From an uncultured Clostridia bacterium (GTDB lineage Bacteria > Bacillota > Clostridia > TANB77 > CAG-508), in assembly GCA_934167495.1 (NCBI GenBank), contig CAKPKP010000002.1, positions 1-64,000 of the forward strand: a stretch of 64,000 nt of DNA, read 5' to 3'. Below, piece after piece: positions 1 through 8,256 of the stretch. Under the pieces are notes generated by a model, which was not told where the DNA came from, ran no database searches, and saw only the letters and a program-made list of their open reading frames with translations. The translations under genes and the position numbers were made by a program. How positions within the stretch are numbered: position 1 is the stretch's first letter; each line of letters opens with the position of its first letter.

Positions 1-22
1 ATAAAAAAAATTACATTAATTA

Positions 23-68
23 GGGACGGACTGGGTGTGGTATTATTTTCCGCACTCCACTCCGTCCC
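23..68. other. GC-rich imperfect hairpin at the window edge
   Basis: The arms at 23-40 and 50-68 pair over about 17 bases (GGGACGGA with TCCGTCCC, then TGG/CCA and a G-U tolerant GTGTGG block) around a T-rich loop. It stands out in an AT-rich background. Related GGACGGA/GGATGGA words recur at about 108 and 130. It could be the terminator of a gene left of the window or part of a structured repeat; only the pairing is directly visible. Confidence 0.45.
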
Positions 69-144
69 CATTGACAGATTTGAGTGAGTGTCATTGCATG
101 TCAATGAGGACGGAGATTTTTGACACATTTGGATGGAGTTTTTT

Positions 145-174
145 TTGCACAATTTATTAAAAATAACATATTAT
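145..174 (+). promoter_or_regulatory. Putative promoter of the peroxiredoxin gene
   Basis: TTGCAC (145-150) and TATTAT (169-174) are separated by 18 bp, about 30 bp upstream of the start codon. A 7-5-7 inverted repeat, ATTATTT/AAATAAT, lies at 170-188 and overlaps the -10. It could bind a regulator, but it does not match the 7-1-7 PerR box. Confidence 0.4.
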
Positions 175-203
175 TTCTTATAAATAATTTTTTGGAGGTA
201 TTT

Positions 204-938
204 ATGGATTATGAAATTATGATGAGTGGCAATATTAAAATTGGACAAAAAATGCCTGAGTTTGAAGCTATAACTAGTATGGGAAAAATTTGTTCTAATG
301 ATTATAGAGGTAAATGGCTTGTGTTTTTTTCTCACCCTGGAGATTTTACCCCGGTGTGTACCACTGAAATGTTAGCTTTTGCAAATAGCTATACATATTT
401 TAAAAACTTAAATACATGCCTTTTAGGTTTAAGTATTGATAGTAATCCATCTCATATGGCTTGGATTTATGATATGTATTGTAGAACAGGTATAAGACTT
501 CCCTTCCCTATTGTTGCAGATAGAAGCGGAGAAATTGCAAGGAAATATGGCATGATTTCAAATGATATAAGTTCAACAGAGACTGTTAGAAATGTTTTTA
601 TAATTGATGATAAAGGAATTATACGTACAATTCTTGTATACCCTCTTAACATAGGAAGATGTATTCCGGAGATTTTAAGAATTATTGAAGCTTTACAAAC
701 TAGTGATTGTAGTAATGGTTCTACACCTGCAAATTGGTGTCCTGGTAATCCTGTTATTGTTCCATCACCTCAGACTTATTGTGCACTTGAAGAAAGAGTA
801 AACTATATTAATGAAAATAATAATGGTTTAAGTTGGTATCTAAGTTTTAAAGAACCTTCTTGTATGCCTTCAGCAGATAATACTTGCAAAAAACTAGATG
901 AATGTCCTAATTGTGATAACAACAAAAAAAGCAATTAA
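204..938 (+). CDS. Peroxiredoxin (AhpC/TSA, Prx6-like) with Cys-rich C-terminal tail
   Basis: This is a thiol peroxidase expected to reduce H2O2 and organic peroxides in the cytoplasm. The thioredoxin-fold core carries the peroxidatic motif PGDFTPVCTTE near residue 51, and the later Arg-containing RNVFIIDDKG strand is typical of the family. The start at 204 is chosen because GGAGG lies 5 bp upstream; a longer frame from 120 has no ribosome site. The protein is 244 residues, the length of the long 1-Cys/Prx6-like subgroup. The last 55 residues hold seven cysteines, including a CPNC pair, which is more than the usual one or two and may serve as resolving or metal-binding cysteines. It is a single gene ending at a bidirectional terminator. 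Confidence 0.9.
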   Translation: MDYEIMMSGNIKIGQKMPEFEAITSMGKICSNDYRGKWLVFFSHPGDFTPVCTTEMLAFANSYTYFKNLNTCLLGLSIDSNPSHMAWIYDMYCRTGIRLPFPIVADRSGEIARKYGMISNDISSTETVRNVFIIDDKGIIRTILVYPLNIGRCIPEILRIIEALQTSDCSNGSTPANWCPGNPVIVPSPQTYCALEERVNYINENNNGLSWYLSFKEPSCMPSADNTCKKLDECPNCDNNKKSN

Positions 939-956
939 AAATTTTGCTAACAAATT

Positions 957-994
957 AAAGACGCAGAATTAAAAAATTTTTAATTTGCGTCTTT
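957..994. terminator. Bidirectional terminator between convergent genes
   Basis: AAAGACGCA and TGCGTCTTT pair, extended by AATTAAAAA/TTTTTAATT, with A- and T-runs on both sides. It sits between the stop codons of the peroxiredoxin and the MFS gene and can serve both. Confidence 0.85.
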
Positions 995-1003
995 ATTCTA
1001 ATA

Positions 1004-2221
1004 TTACTTACTATTTAATCTATCACATAATTTTTTATTAATAAACACTTCAATAAGACTTAATATTAATAAAATGATTTCTATAACTATCAACTCGTAT
1101 CTCATTAAAATAAGTGTAAAGCTTGCACTTAATATTAATGTTAATATTTTTCTATATACTTCAATATAAATCAATATTTTTTGTTGTTCTTCTTTTGGTG
1201 TTATATCTAATGCAACATCTTCTATATATACTTGAAAAGAATCTCTAGTTGCAAGTATTAAGAAAAATCCTAATGACATTATTATTACTTTATATATAAA
1301 TCCTACATTTAATAAATGGCCTAATATTAATAATGCAAAAGCCATACTTAAACATATTGTTAAAATTATACTCATTTTATGTTTTATTTTCGCATATACT
1401 TTTCCAAAAATTATATTTCCAACTAGCCTTGCTATTCTTGATATAAATACAATTGCTGTTATGTAATAAGTAACCATCTCTATTGACAAAAATTTTTGAA
1501 AATCATATTGCATAAATATTTTACTATTGTTTTGCCCCATTTTTATTATTGAATAAAATACTGCATTTGATATAATAACTAAAAATATTGTAGAAGATAT
1601 TTTAATTTTGCTTTTTTTCTGGTCAGTTTTAGCTTTTTCTTCTGATACTTGTTCTGATTCATAAAACATTACAGATAAAAATAGCATTAGTAAATATACT
1701 ATCAATGATAAATACATTGGCAAATAATTGTTAACATTAAATAAATATCCAGTAACTAGTGCTGTAATCATTGTTATTAATGCATATATTATTTTAGATT
1801 TATTTCGAATTTCATAATATTCATCTTCTTTGTTTAAACTTTTTAAATTATTTTTTAATAAAATTTTGTTCATATTTAAAAGCATAAATCCTATTTCAGA
1901 TATAAAATTATACATTAATATAACAACAAAATTCTTTCCAAATGTTAAAAATAATGATGAAATTAATATTAAGCCAATTCCTAATCTAATTGATTTTACA
2001 TTTCCTATTTTTTTTACAATTTTTAATATCACTTTTTGAAATATTATGCATATTAATAATGAAATCATTGTCATTGCAGTGATTTGACTTGCTGATAATC
2101 CTTTTACCAATGTTAAAAAAAGTGTATCTATTGGTACGAAAAAAATTAAATCTCCTGTAAAAGCAGTAAATATAGGATATATTTTTATACTTCTTTTTAT
2201 TTTTTCATTTTCTTGTTTCAT
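1004..2221 (-). CDS. MFS-type transporter
   Basis: This is a 405-residue polytopic inner-membrane protein with about 10-12 hydrophobic segments spread along its length and a short Lys-rich central loop near residues 190-205, as in two-bundle major facilitator proteins. It probably exports or imports a small solute by proton coupling; the substrate cannot be told. It starts at ATG with GGAGAT about 9 bp upstream. It is monocistronic, with its own promoter and the shared terminator at 957-994. The best alternative is another 12-TM permease family, as no diagnostic MFS motif A is clearly present. Confidence 0.7.
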   Translation of the reverse strand: MKQENEKIKRSIKIYPIFTAFTGDLIFFVPIDTLFLTLVKGLSASQITAMTMISLLICIIFQKVILKIVKKIGNVKSIRLGIGLILISSLFLTFGKNFVVILMYNFISEIGFMLLNMNKILLKNNLKSLNKEDEYYEIRNKSKIIYALITMITALVTGYLFNVNNYLPMYLSLIVYLLMLFLSVMFYESEQVSEEKAKTDQKKSKIKISSTIFLVIISNAVFYSIIKMGQNNSKIFMQYDFQKFLSIEMVTYYITAIVFISRIARLVGNIIFGKVYAKIKHKMSIILTICLSMAFALLILGHLLNVGFIYKVIIMSLGFFLILATRDSFQVYIEDVALDITPKEEQQKILIYIEVYRKILTLILSASFTLILMRYELIVIEIILLILSLIEVFINKKLCDRLNSK

Positions 2222-2266
2222 TTTATTATAATCTCCAATTAATTCATTTGTAGCTTCGACAAATAT

Positions 2267-2295
2267 TTTATATCATATTTAAAATTTTAATGCAA
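2267..2295 (-). promoter_or_regulatory. Putative promoter of the MFS gene
   Basis: Read on the minus strand, TTGCAT (2290-2295) and TATAAA (2267-2272) are 17 bp apart, 46 bp upstream of the start codon. Confidence 0.45.
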
Positions 2296-2383
2296 TTATA
2301 AAATTTTGGAAAAATTTCCTATTATAGAAACACACTTTTTTTCACATAATAATATTGTAAAAATTTTTTTGGAGGATAATATT

Positions 2384-2554
2384 ATGGATGATAAACAAAA
2401 AATAAATTGTACAGTTTCAAGCTGTAAATATAATGAAGTTAATGATCAATTATGTTCTTTAAAACAAATCGTTGTTGAGGCTTGTCCTAACTGCTCTAAT
2501 GGTACTCCTCAAGATGAATCTATGTGTGGAAGCTATAAATGTAAGAAAAACTAA
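2384..2554 (+). CDS. DUF1540 Cys-rich small protein
   Basis: The protein has 56 residues and eight cysteines arranged as in DUF1540: a CxxxxC pair near the N terminus (CTVSSC), a middle Cys, CPNC and a final C-C pair near YKCKK. The function of the family is unknown. The Cys pattern suggests a metal-bound or disulfide-linked microdomain, and the family is common in spore-forming Clostridia. The start is set at 2384 because GGAGG lies 8 bp upstream; an upstream extension to 2306 lacks a ribosome site and is low complexity. Repeat copy R1 follows directly. Confidence 0.8.
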   Translation: MDDKQKINCTVSSCKYNEVNDQLCSLKQIVVEACPNCSNGTPQDESMCGSYKCKKN

Positions 2555-2566
2555 GAACAATTTAGA

Positions 2567-2812
2567 GAACAAAAGCGGACATTAATAACTTTTGTACTTA
2601 TTAAAACATTTTGAAGTCCGCGTCTTTGTTCGTGTGCGAAATTTGCAAAGCAAATTTCTGTGCAATATATTTATATTATAGGAAGTTCAGCGAACTTTCC
2701 TATAATATAAAAATGGATATTTGCAATAAAATTATTGCAAATGTCTTATATATTTTATTTCATAAATTTTCATGTGCGAACAAATTTGCTAAAATGATCT
2801 TTGATTTTTTTA
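2567..2812 (+). repeat. Composite palindromic repeat, copy R1 (long form)
   Basis: In order, hairpin 1 pairs GAACAAAAGCGGAC with GTCCGCGTCTTTGTTC (type B), hairpin 2 pairs GAAATTTGC with GCAAATTTC, and hairpin 3 pairs TATTATAGGAAGTTC with GAACTTTCCTATAATA. An extra hairpin, ATTTGCAATAA/TTATTGCAAAT, follows at 2715-2743. Then come a degenerate hairpin 2 and a type C hairpin 1 half beginning GAACAAATTTGCT. The order is roughly mirror-symmetric around hairpin 3. Its end reaches the stop codon of the TVP38 gene. A short frame inside it is not considered coding. Confidence 0.85.
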
Positions 2813-3520
2813 GTTATTTTTAATTATTTCTTTTACTATTTCTTTATTGTTTTTATTTGAGAATATAAGTACTAAGAATGATATTACAAAACTCATTACA
2901 TATACAAAAGCCATGAATTTCCAATTTCCATCTATTAAATTACTTCCAACTATTGTTGATGAAATTATGGAAGGAAATCTTGCAAATGTTGATATAAGTA
3001 CAAATTTTTTAGCGTCTAATGGTAATAAAGCCCCTACATATGTAATTAAATCTTTAGGTGTTCCTGGCAAAAAGAATAATATAAATAATACTGAATATAT
3101 TCTTTTTGTATTAGTAAATAATTTACTATTTTCCATTTTTTCAATTTTTTCTTTAGAAACAAAACTATAAATAAAATCTTTTCCAAATTTTCTAACTAAA
3201 AACAATATTACAACTGTACATAAAAATGTACCAAGATAAATAACAAACAGCCCACCTATTGGTCCATAACACATTCCTGCTAAAAGTTCTACTGGTTCAC
3301 CTGGTAATATTGCAAGAAATATTTGTGCAAACATCAAGCCTACTATAAGAAATACTCCTTTTATTCCTAAACTTTGTATCTCTTCTTTAAACGCTGTTCT
3401 CCCCTCTTCTGTTGATATATTTTGAAATAATGGCATAAGTTTTATTGTTAATAATGCAATTAAAACTATAACAAATATTAGTACTAATATTTTAAATATT
3501 TTAACTTTATTTTCTTTCAT
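2810..3520 (-). CDS. TVP38/TMEM64 (SNARE-associated/DedA-like) membrane protein
   Basis: The 236-residue integral membrane protein has an N-terminal TM near residues 8-28. It is followed by the family core with re-entrant and TM helices: a Gly-rich segment near residues 80-110 and FFLPGTPKD near residue 152. Members are proposed lipid scramblases or membrane-trafficking homologues; the role in bacteria is unclear. It lies 26 bp downstream of argS and is probably the last gene of the nucleoside kinase to argS operon. AGGAGA is about 15 bp before the ATG, a rather long spacing. The stop codon overlaps the edge of repeat R1. Confidence 0.8.
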   Translation of the reverse strand: MKENKVKIFKILVLIFVIVLIALLTIKLMPLFQNISTEEGRTAFKEEIQSLGIKGVFLIVGLMFAQIFLAILPGEPVELLAGMCYGPIGGLFVIYLGTFLCTVVILFLVRKFGKDFIYSFVSKEKIEKMENSKLFTNTKRIYSVLFILFFLPGTPKDLITYVGALLPLDAKKFVLISTFARFPSIISSTIVGSNLIDGNWKFMAFVYVMSFVISFLVLIFSNKNNKEIVKEIIKNN

Positions 3521-3546
3521 ATATATTGGTTCGTGTTCTCCTATTT

Positions 3547-5247
3547 TTACATTTTATCTGGCATTTTTATTCCTAATAATTCCATACCAGTTTTTATTAC
3601 AAGTCCGCATGCATATGTTAGATATAATCTTGCATCTTGCGTCTTTTTGTCTTCTGTTATTACTTTATTTACTGTATAGAAATTACTAAAACTTTGACTT
3701 AAATCTATTAAATATCTTGCTACTATTGATGGTTCATTTTTCTCTGCGGATTGTAATACTACATCTCCAAAATTATAAAGCAATTTTAATACTTTGATTG
3801 ATGCTTCATCTTGTAGTGCAGTGCCATCAACATCTTTAATTTCTGGAATGTATCCAGCTTTTTCAAGTATACTCTTTGTTCTAACATATATGTATTGAAC
3901 ATATGGCCCAGTTTCTCCTTGGAAATTAAGAAGAGTGTCCCAATCAAATATTTCGTCTTTTATTCTACTATTTGATAGATCATTAAATATAACTGCACCT
4001 ATTCCAACTTTTTTAGCTACTTCATCTTTGTTTTCTAGCTCTGGATTTTTATTTTCTATTATTTTTTTAGCTCTTTGAATTGACTCATTTAATAAATCTT
4101 CTAATTTTATAATATTTCCTTCACGAGTAGACATTTTTCCTGTTTTTAGATGTACCATTCCAAAAGGAACATGAATTAGATTGTTTGTATACTTTTCCTC
4201 TAATCCTAATAATTTTGATACTTCAAATATTTGTTTAAAATGTAAAGCTTGTTCGTAAGATGTTACATACAAAGCCTTTTCAAAATCGTATGTTCTAGCT
4301 CTATATAATATTGCAGCTAAATCTCTTGTTGCATAAATACTTGAACCATTTGATTTGCAAATTATACAAGGTGGCATTCCTTTATCTTCTAAATCAATTA
4401 CTCTAGCCCCTTCTGATTCTACAAGTTTTCCAGTTGCTTCTAATTTATCTATTACTTCTTGCATTTTATCTATATAAAAAGCTTCACCATTCCATGAATC
4501 AAATTTAGAATCTAACATGTCATATATTCTTTGAAATTCTTTTATACTTAAGTCTCTAAATTTTTTCCATAATTCTACATATTCTTCATTTCCTATTTCT
4601 AATTGTCTAAAATTCTCTCTACATCTATTTAATACTTCTTCATCTTTTTTACATTCTTCATTTATTCTTATATATATTTTAGTAAGTTCATCTATTGGAT
4701 TTTCATCTATGTTATACTCATCATGCCATAATTTATATCCTTCTATAAGTTTACCAAATTGAGTACCATAATCTCCTAAATGATTGATTCCAATTGAGTT
4801 ATATCCTAAAAATTTATATATTCTATATAAAGCTCCACCAATTACAGTTGAACGCAAATGACCTATATGAAAAGGTTTAGCTATATTGGGTGCAGAATAG
4901 TCTATAACAACATTTTTTCCATTTCCAATTAAACTAGAGCCATATTGTTCTTTTTTACTAGCAATTTCATTTAATACTATCTTTGATAATTCTAATTTAT
5001 TTATATAAAAATTCAAGTATCCGCCTGCTGTTTCTATTTTTTCTATAATATTATCTGTTTCTATTTTATTTTTTATTTCTTCTGCTATTAATTGTGGAGA
5101 TTTTTTTAATTCTTTTGCTAACCTAAAACATGGGAATGCATAATCTCCCATATTGCTATCTGGTGGTGTTTCTATATATTCTCTAGCTATTTTTACATTT
5201 ATAATTTTAGATATTTTTTCTGCAATTTCTTCTTTTAAATCAATCAT
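3547..5247 (-). CDS. argS: Arginyl-tRNA synthetase
   Basis: This cytoplasmic class Ia synthetase charges tRNA-Arg with arginine. It has 566 residues, the usual length. The N-terminal add-1 domain (about 1-100) is followed by the HIGH signature FHIGHLRSTVIGG near residue 127, the KMSK-equivalent GKMSTREGN near residue 371, and a C-terminal anticodon-binding DALR domain ending in the typical LGIKMPDKM. Its start overlaps the end of the VanZ gene by 8 bp, indicating translational coupling in the operon. Confidence 0.97.
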   Translation of the reverse strand: MIDLKEEIAEKISKIINVKIAREYIETPPDSNMGDYAFPCFRLAKELKKSPQLIAEEIKNKIETDNIIEKIETAGGYLNFYINKLELSKIVLNEIASKKEQYGSSLIGNGKNVVIDYSAPNIAKPFHIGHLRSTVIGGALYRIYKFLGYNSIGINHLGDYGTQFGKLIEGYKLWHDEYNIDENPIDELTKIYIRINEECKKDEEVLNRCRENFRQLEIGNEEYVELWKKFRDLSIKEFQRIYDMLDSKFDSWNGEAFYIDKMQEVIDKLEATGKLVESEGARVIDLEDKGMPPCIICKSNGSSIYATRDLAAILYRARTYDFEKALYVTSYEQALHFKQIFEVSKLLGLEEKYTNNLIHVPFGMVHLKTGKMSTREGNIIKLEDLLNESIQRAKKIIENKNPELENKDEVAKKVGIGAVIFNDLSNSRIKDEIFDWDTLLNFQGETGPYVQYIYVRTKSILEKAGYIPEIKDVDGTALQDEASIKVLKLLYNFGDVVLQSAEKNEPSIVARYLIDLSQSFSNFYTVNKVITEDKKTQDARLYLTYACGLVIKTGMELLGIKMPDKM

Positions 5248-6136
5248 TATTTACTACCTCTTTCTTACTAAATATCTTTTTAATTAATTTACATATTGCT
5301 ATGGCTATTATCATTCCAAGTATAACACCTAAAGCATCTATCCAGACATCTGTTATTTTTGCAGTTCTTTTTGAAATAAAATATTGATGTAATTCATCGG
5401 TTCCTGCATATAAAGTTCCTAAAAATATTGTTAATATTACTTTTAAACTTGGTTTCATATTACAACTATTTACTAAACAATATATAAGTATGCCACCTAA
5501 TGTATATATTGAAAAATGTGCTAGCTTTCTTATTATTGGATGTATTATATTTATTTCTTTAGGATCTGATGTAATTAATTTTGCAATCTTCAAACTCAAG
5601 CTTTGAGATGTAGTGCCATCTTGATTTGAAAACATAAAAACAGCAGACATCCATCCAAATATCAGCAAAAGTAGAACTAGAATTAAAATGTTTCCTTTTG
5701 CCTTTAATGATAGTTTTGTATATATTGTACAAATTATAGTTCCAAATACTCCTCCTAATGTATCAATTAAAACATCTGTTACTTGTCCACTTCTTCCAGC
5801 AATAAACAGTTGATGAAATTCGTCTGAAATAGCATATAATAACCCAATAAATATTGTAATTAAAATAACGTGTTTTTTCTTTATATTAAATGTATTTACA
5901 AATGAATATATTAATATTCCTCCTAAAGTATATATAGAAAAATGTGCTAGTTTTCTAACAATTGGATGAACTATTTCAACTATACTTTCATCTTGTATAA
6001 ATATTTTCACTAATTTTAAACTTAATCCTCCAGACATTTCACCATTTTGACTAGAAAAACCAAATACTATATACATCCATAATAAAATTAATATTCCTAA
6101 TATAATTCTTTTTAAAACTTTTTTTATTTTTATCAT
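5240..6136 (-). CDS. VanZ-like membrane protein with two tandem VanZ domains
   Basis: The 298-residue membrane protein contains an internal duplication. Each half has the VanZ pattern: a TM with FSxQ(N/D)G, then VRKLAHFSIYTLGGILIY, then DE(F/L)HQ followed by a Val-Thr-Asp-Val segment. The repeats begin near residues 15 and 160, and the RKLAHFSIYTLGG block is identical in both. VanZ domains are linked to teicoplanin resistance and cell-envelope functions, with unknown biochemistry. It overlaps argS by 8 bp and lies 13 bp downstream of the RNHCP gene. Confidence 0.85.
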   Translation of the reverse strand: MIKIKKVLKRIILGILILLWMYIVFGFSSQNGEMSGGLSLKLVKIFIQDESIVEIVHPIVRKLAHFSIYTLGGILIYSFVNTFNIKKKHVILITIFIGLLYAISDEFHQLFIAGRSGQVTDVLIDTLGGVFGTIICTIYTKLSLKAKGNILILVLLLLIFGWMSAVFMFSNQDGTTSQSLSLKIAKLITSDPKEINIIHPIIRKLAHFSIYTLGGILIYCLVNSCNMKPSLKVILTIFLGTLYAGTDELHQYFISKRTAKITDVWIDALGVILGMIIAIAICKLIKKIFSKKEVVNND

Positions 6137-6149
6137 CTCTTTTCATTTC

Positions 6150-6455
6150 TTATTTATGAACACTTAAATCTATTATTAAGTTCATATCGTCATCTTTTGC
6201 TGCTTTATTTTTTCTTATCATCCCACATTTTTTGCATTTAAAAATTATTACATATCCCTTTTTGCTATCTATTTCTAGTCCTATTGGTTCTAAGTCTCCA
6301 TGACAAGTTTCTTCCCTGTCTCCTGGATTTTTGTCTACATGTTTAGAATGTAAGCAATATGGGCAATGATTTCTACATGAATATCCAAGTTTTTCAACTT
6401 TTTTCCCGCAATTTTCACATATAAATTCTTCATCTATTTCAGTAAAATTAGGCAT
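6150..6455 (-). CDS. RNHCP domain protein (zinc-ribbon-like)
   Basis: The 101-residue protein contains the family-naming motif CRNHCPYCLHSKHVD near residue 27, preceded by CENCGKK and followed by CKKCG near residue 75, so three Cys pairs could form zinc ribbons. The function of RNHCP proteins is unknown; nucleic-acid binding is plausible. It lies in the operon with the nucleoside kinase upstream (17-bp gap) and the VanZ protein downstream. A ribosome site precedes the ATG. Confidence 0.85.
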   Translation of the reverse strand: MPNFTEIDEEFICENCGKKVEKLGYSCRNHCPYCLHSKHVDKNPGDREETCHGDLEPIGLEIDSKKGYVIIFKCKKCGMIRKNKAAKDDDMNLIIDLSVHK

Positions 6456-6472
6456 ATTTTTTACCTTCTTTC

Positions 6473-8119
6473 TTAGTGTTTATCAAAAATTCCTCCACCA
6501 ATAAATTCTCTTAACAAAGAAGTATTTGGTATATCATCTGGAGACATTGAGTCAAAATATTCTAATAATGTAGCTAATCTCTTAGCTTCACTATATTCTT
6601 TATGAGTATTATCTATTTCTTTAAGTAGTGGAATTGCATAATCTTTTAAAACTGCTAATTCATATACTAATGATGAATTAAACATACAATCTGCTTCTTC
6701 TTGGAAAGGGAAAATATTTTTTTCTTCTCCTCTATTTACTGAATACCACATTTTCAAAGTATGAAGTGCTGAATATCCTCTATATTGATGGTCTCTAACT
6801 ATTCTTCTTATAAGTCTTGTATCTGTGGTAGAAATTCTATTGTAATAATCGATATTAAGAACAGTTAAATCACTAATATATATTTTGAATTTGCTTTCCT
6901 TTGGAATTGAACTTGTTAATTTGTCATTTAAGCAATGTATTCCTTCTATAACAAGTATTTCATTATCTTTTAAGCTCATTTTTTCGCCTAAATATCTTTT
7001 TTTACCTTCAGCAAAATCAAAAGTTGGAACATCTATTTCTTCTCCATTTAGTAACATTTGTAAATGTTTATTAAATAATTCTAAATCAATTGCTTCAATA
7101 CATTCAAAATCATAATTTCCGTATTCGTCTTTAGGATTAAATTCTCTTTCAACAAAATAATTGTCTACAGAAATTGTTACAGGCTTAAATCCATTAATTC
7201 TTAATTGTATACCTAATTTTTGTGCAAAGGTTGTTTTTCCTGAAGATGATGGACCTGCTATTAATACCATTCTGACATTTTCTTTAGTTTTAATTTTGTC
7301 AGCTATTTGAGCAATTTTCTTTTCATGTAATGCTTCTGATACTAGAATACAATCTTTTGATTTATTTGCTCTAATTTTATCGTTTAATTTGCTAACTATA
7401 GGAATGTCTAATATTTCATAAATATCATCATATTCACTAAGTGCTGATAAAAGTTTTAAACTTTCTTTAAATTCACCTAATTCATTTGGTTTAAATTTAC
7501 TTGGGTATCTTAATAAGAAACCATTTTGATATTTTTTTAAATCAAATAATTTTGCAAATTTTGTTGATATTGGCATTGAACCATAAAAGTAATTATAATA
7601 ATCTTCACAATAATATAATGAAACTGTTTCTTTATATTTTGAACTTAATTGCAATTTTCCTCTATGTGTATTTTGATTTTCCAAATAAAACTTTTCAGCT
7701 TCTTCTCTTGACATTACTACTTTTCTTATTGGTAAGTCTTTATTTACAATTTCTTGCATTTTGTTTTTTATATTTTCTATCATTTCATCTGTAACTTGAC
7801 AGTTATCTATTTCACAAAACATAGAATTTGTTAATTGATAATTTACTTTTAATAATGCTTCTGGATATACTTCTTTAAATGCTTTTGCCATTATATATAA
7901 AAGACCTCTTATATAAACAACTCTTCCATCAGAATCTCCTCTTGTAATGAACTCAATTGTACCATTTTTATTTATATCATGATTTAAAGATTTAACTTCA
8001 TTATTATATCTACATGCAATAATATCATTATCTGAACTCTCTATTACTTCTTTAAAAGCATCTTTTACTTTAGTATAATCTTGTATTTCATAATTTTTAT
8101 CTTTATATGTAATTTGCAT
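6473..8119 (-). CDS. Nucleoside (uridine-type) kinase with N-terminal TGS-like domain
   Basis: The protein has 548 residues. The N terminus (about 1-65) is a ubiquitin-like TGS-type fold and is followed by a region resembling the second additional domain of threonyl-tRNA synthetase. A phosphoribulokinase/uridine kinase domain follows, with P-loop GPSSSGKTT near residue 291 and IEGIHCLND near residue 397. This architecture is found in Firmicutes nucleoside kinases and is expected to phosphorylate a pyrimidine nucleoside. The start at 8119 is chosen because TAAGGAGG lies 7 bp upstream; an ATG 18 bp further up is buried in that site. It is the first gene of the operon leading to argS. Confidence 0.85.
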   Translation of the reverse strand: MQITYKDKNYEIQDYTKVKDAFKEVIESSDNDIIACRYNNEVKSLNHDINKNGTIEFITRGDSDGRVVYIRGLLYIMAKAFKEVYPEALLKVNYQLTNSMFCEIDNCQVTDEMIENIKNKMQEIVNKDLPIRKVVMSREEAEKFYLENQNTHRGKLQLSSKYKETVSLYYCEDYYNYFYGSMPISTKFAKLFDLKKYQNGFLLRYPSKFKPNELGEFKESLKLLSALSEYDDIYEILDIPIVSKLNDKIRANKSKDCILVSEALHEKKIAQIADKIKTKENVRMVLIAGPSSSGKTTFAQKLGIQLRINGFKPVTISVDNYFVEREFNPKDEYGNYDFECIEAIDLELFNKHLQMLLNGEEIDVPTFDFAEGKKRYLGEKMSLKDNEILVIEGIHCLNDKLTSSIPKESKFKIYISDLTVLNIDYYNRISTTDTRLIRRIVRDHQYRGYSALHTLKMWYSVNRGEEKNIFPFQEEADCMFNSSLVYELAVLKDYAIPLLKEIDNTHKEYSEAKRLATLLEYFDSMSPDDIPNTSLLREFIGGGIFDKH

Positions 8120-8200
8120 AAATTTCCTCCTTATCACAATGCATATATTTTATATCATATATCATTTTTAGTCAACAGAAAAGTAATTTTATATGATACT

Positions 8201-8236
8201 AATAGCCTTTGATTTTAATAAATCAAAGGCTATTTT
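8201..8236 (-). terminator. Hairpin terminator after the first BY-kinase
   Basis: AATAGCCTTTGATT pairs with AATCAAAGGCTATT in a near-perfect stem just downstream of the BY-kinase stop codon. The T-run is short, so it may act mainly as a 3' stabiliser. Confidence 0.65.
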
Positions 8237-8256
8237 AGGTGACATCTATTTTAAAT

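Noticed and set aside
170..188. PerR box before the peroxiredoxin
   Set aside because: The inverted repeat is 7-5-7 and does not match the 7-1-7 consensus.
2611..2823. 70-codon open frame over repeat R1
   Set aside because: It lies entirely in hairpin repeat sequence and has no ribosome site.
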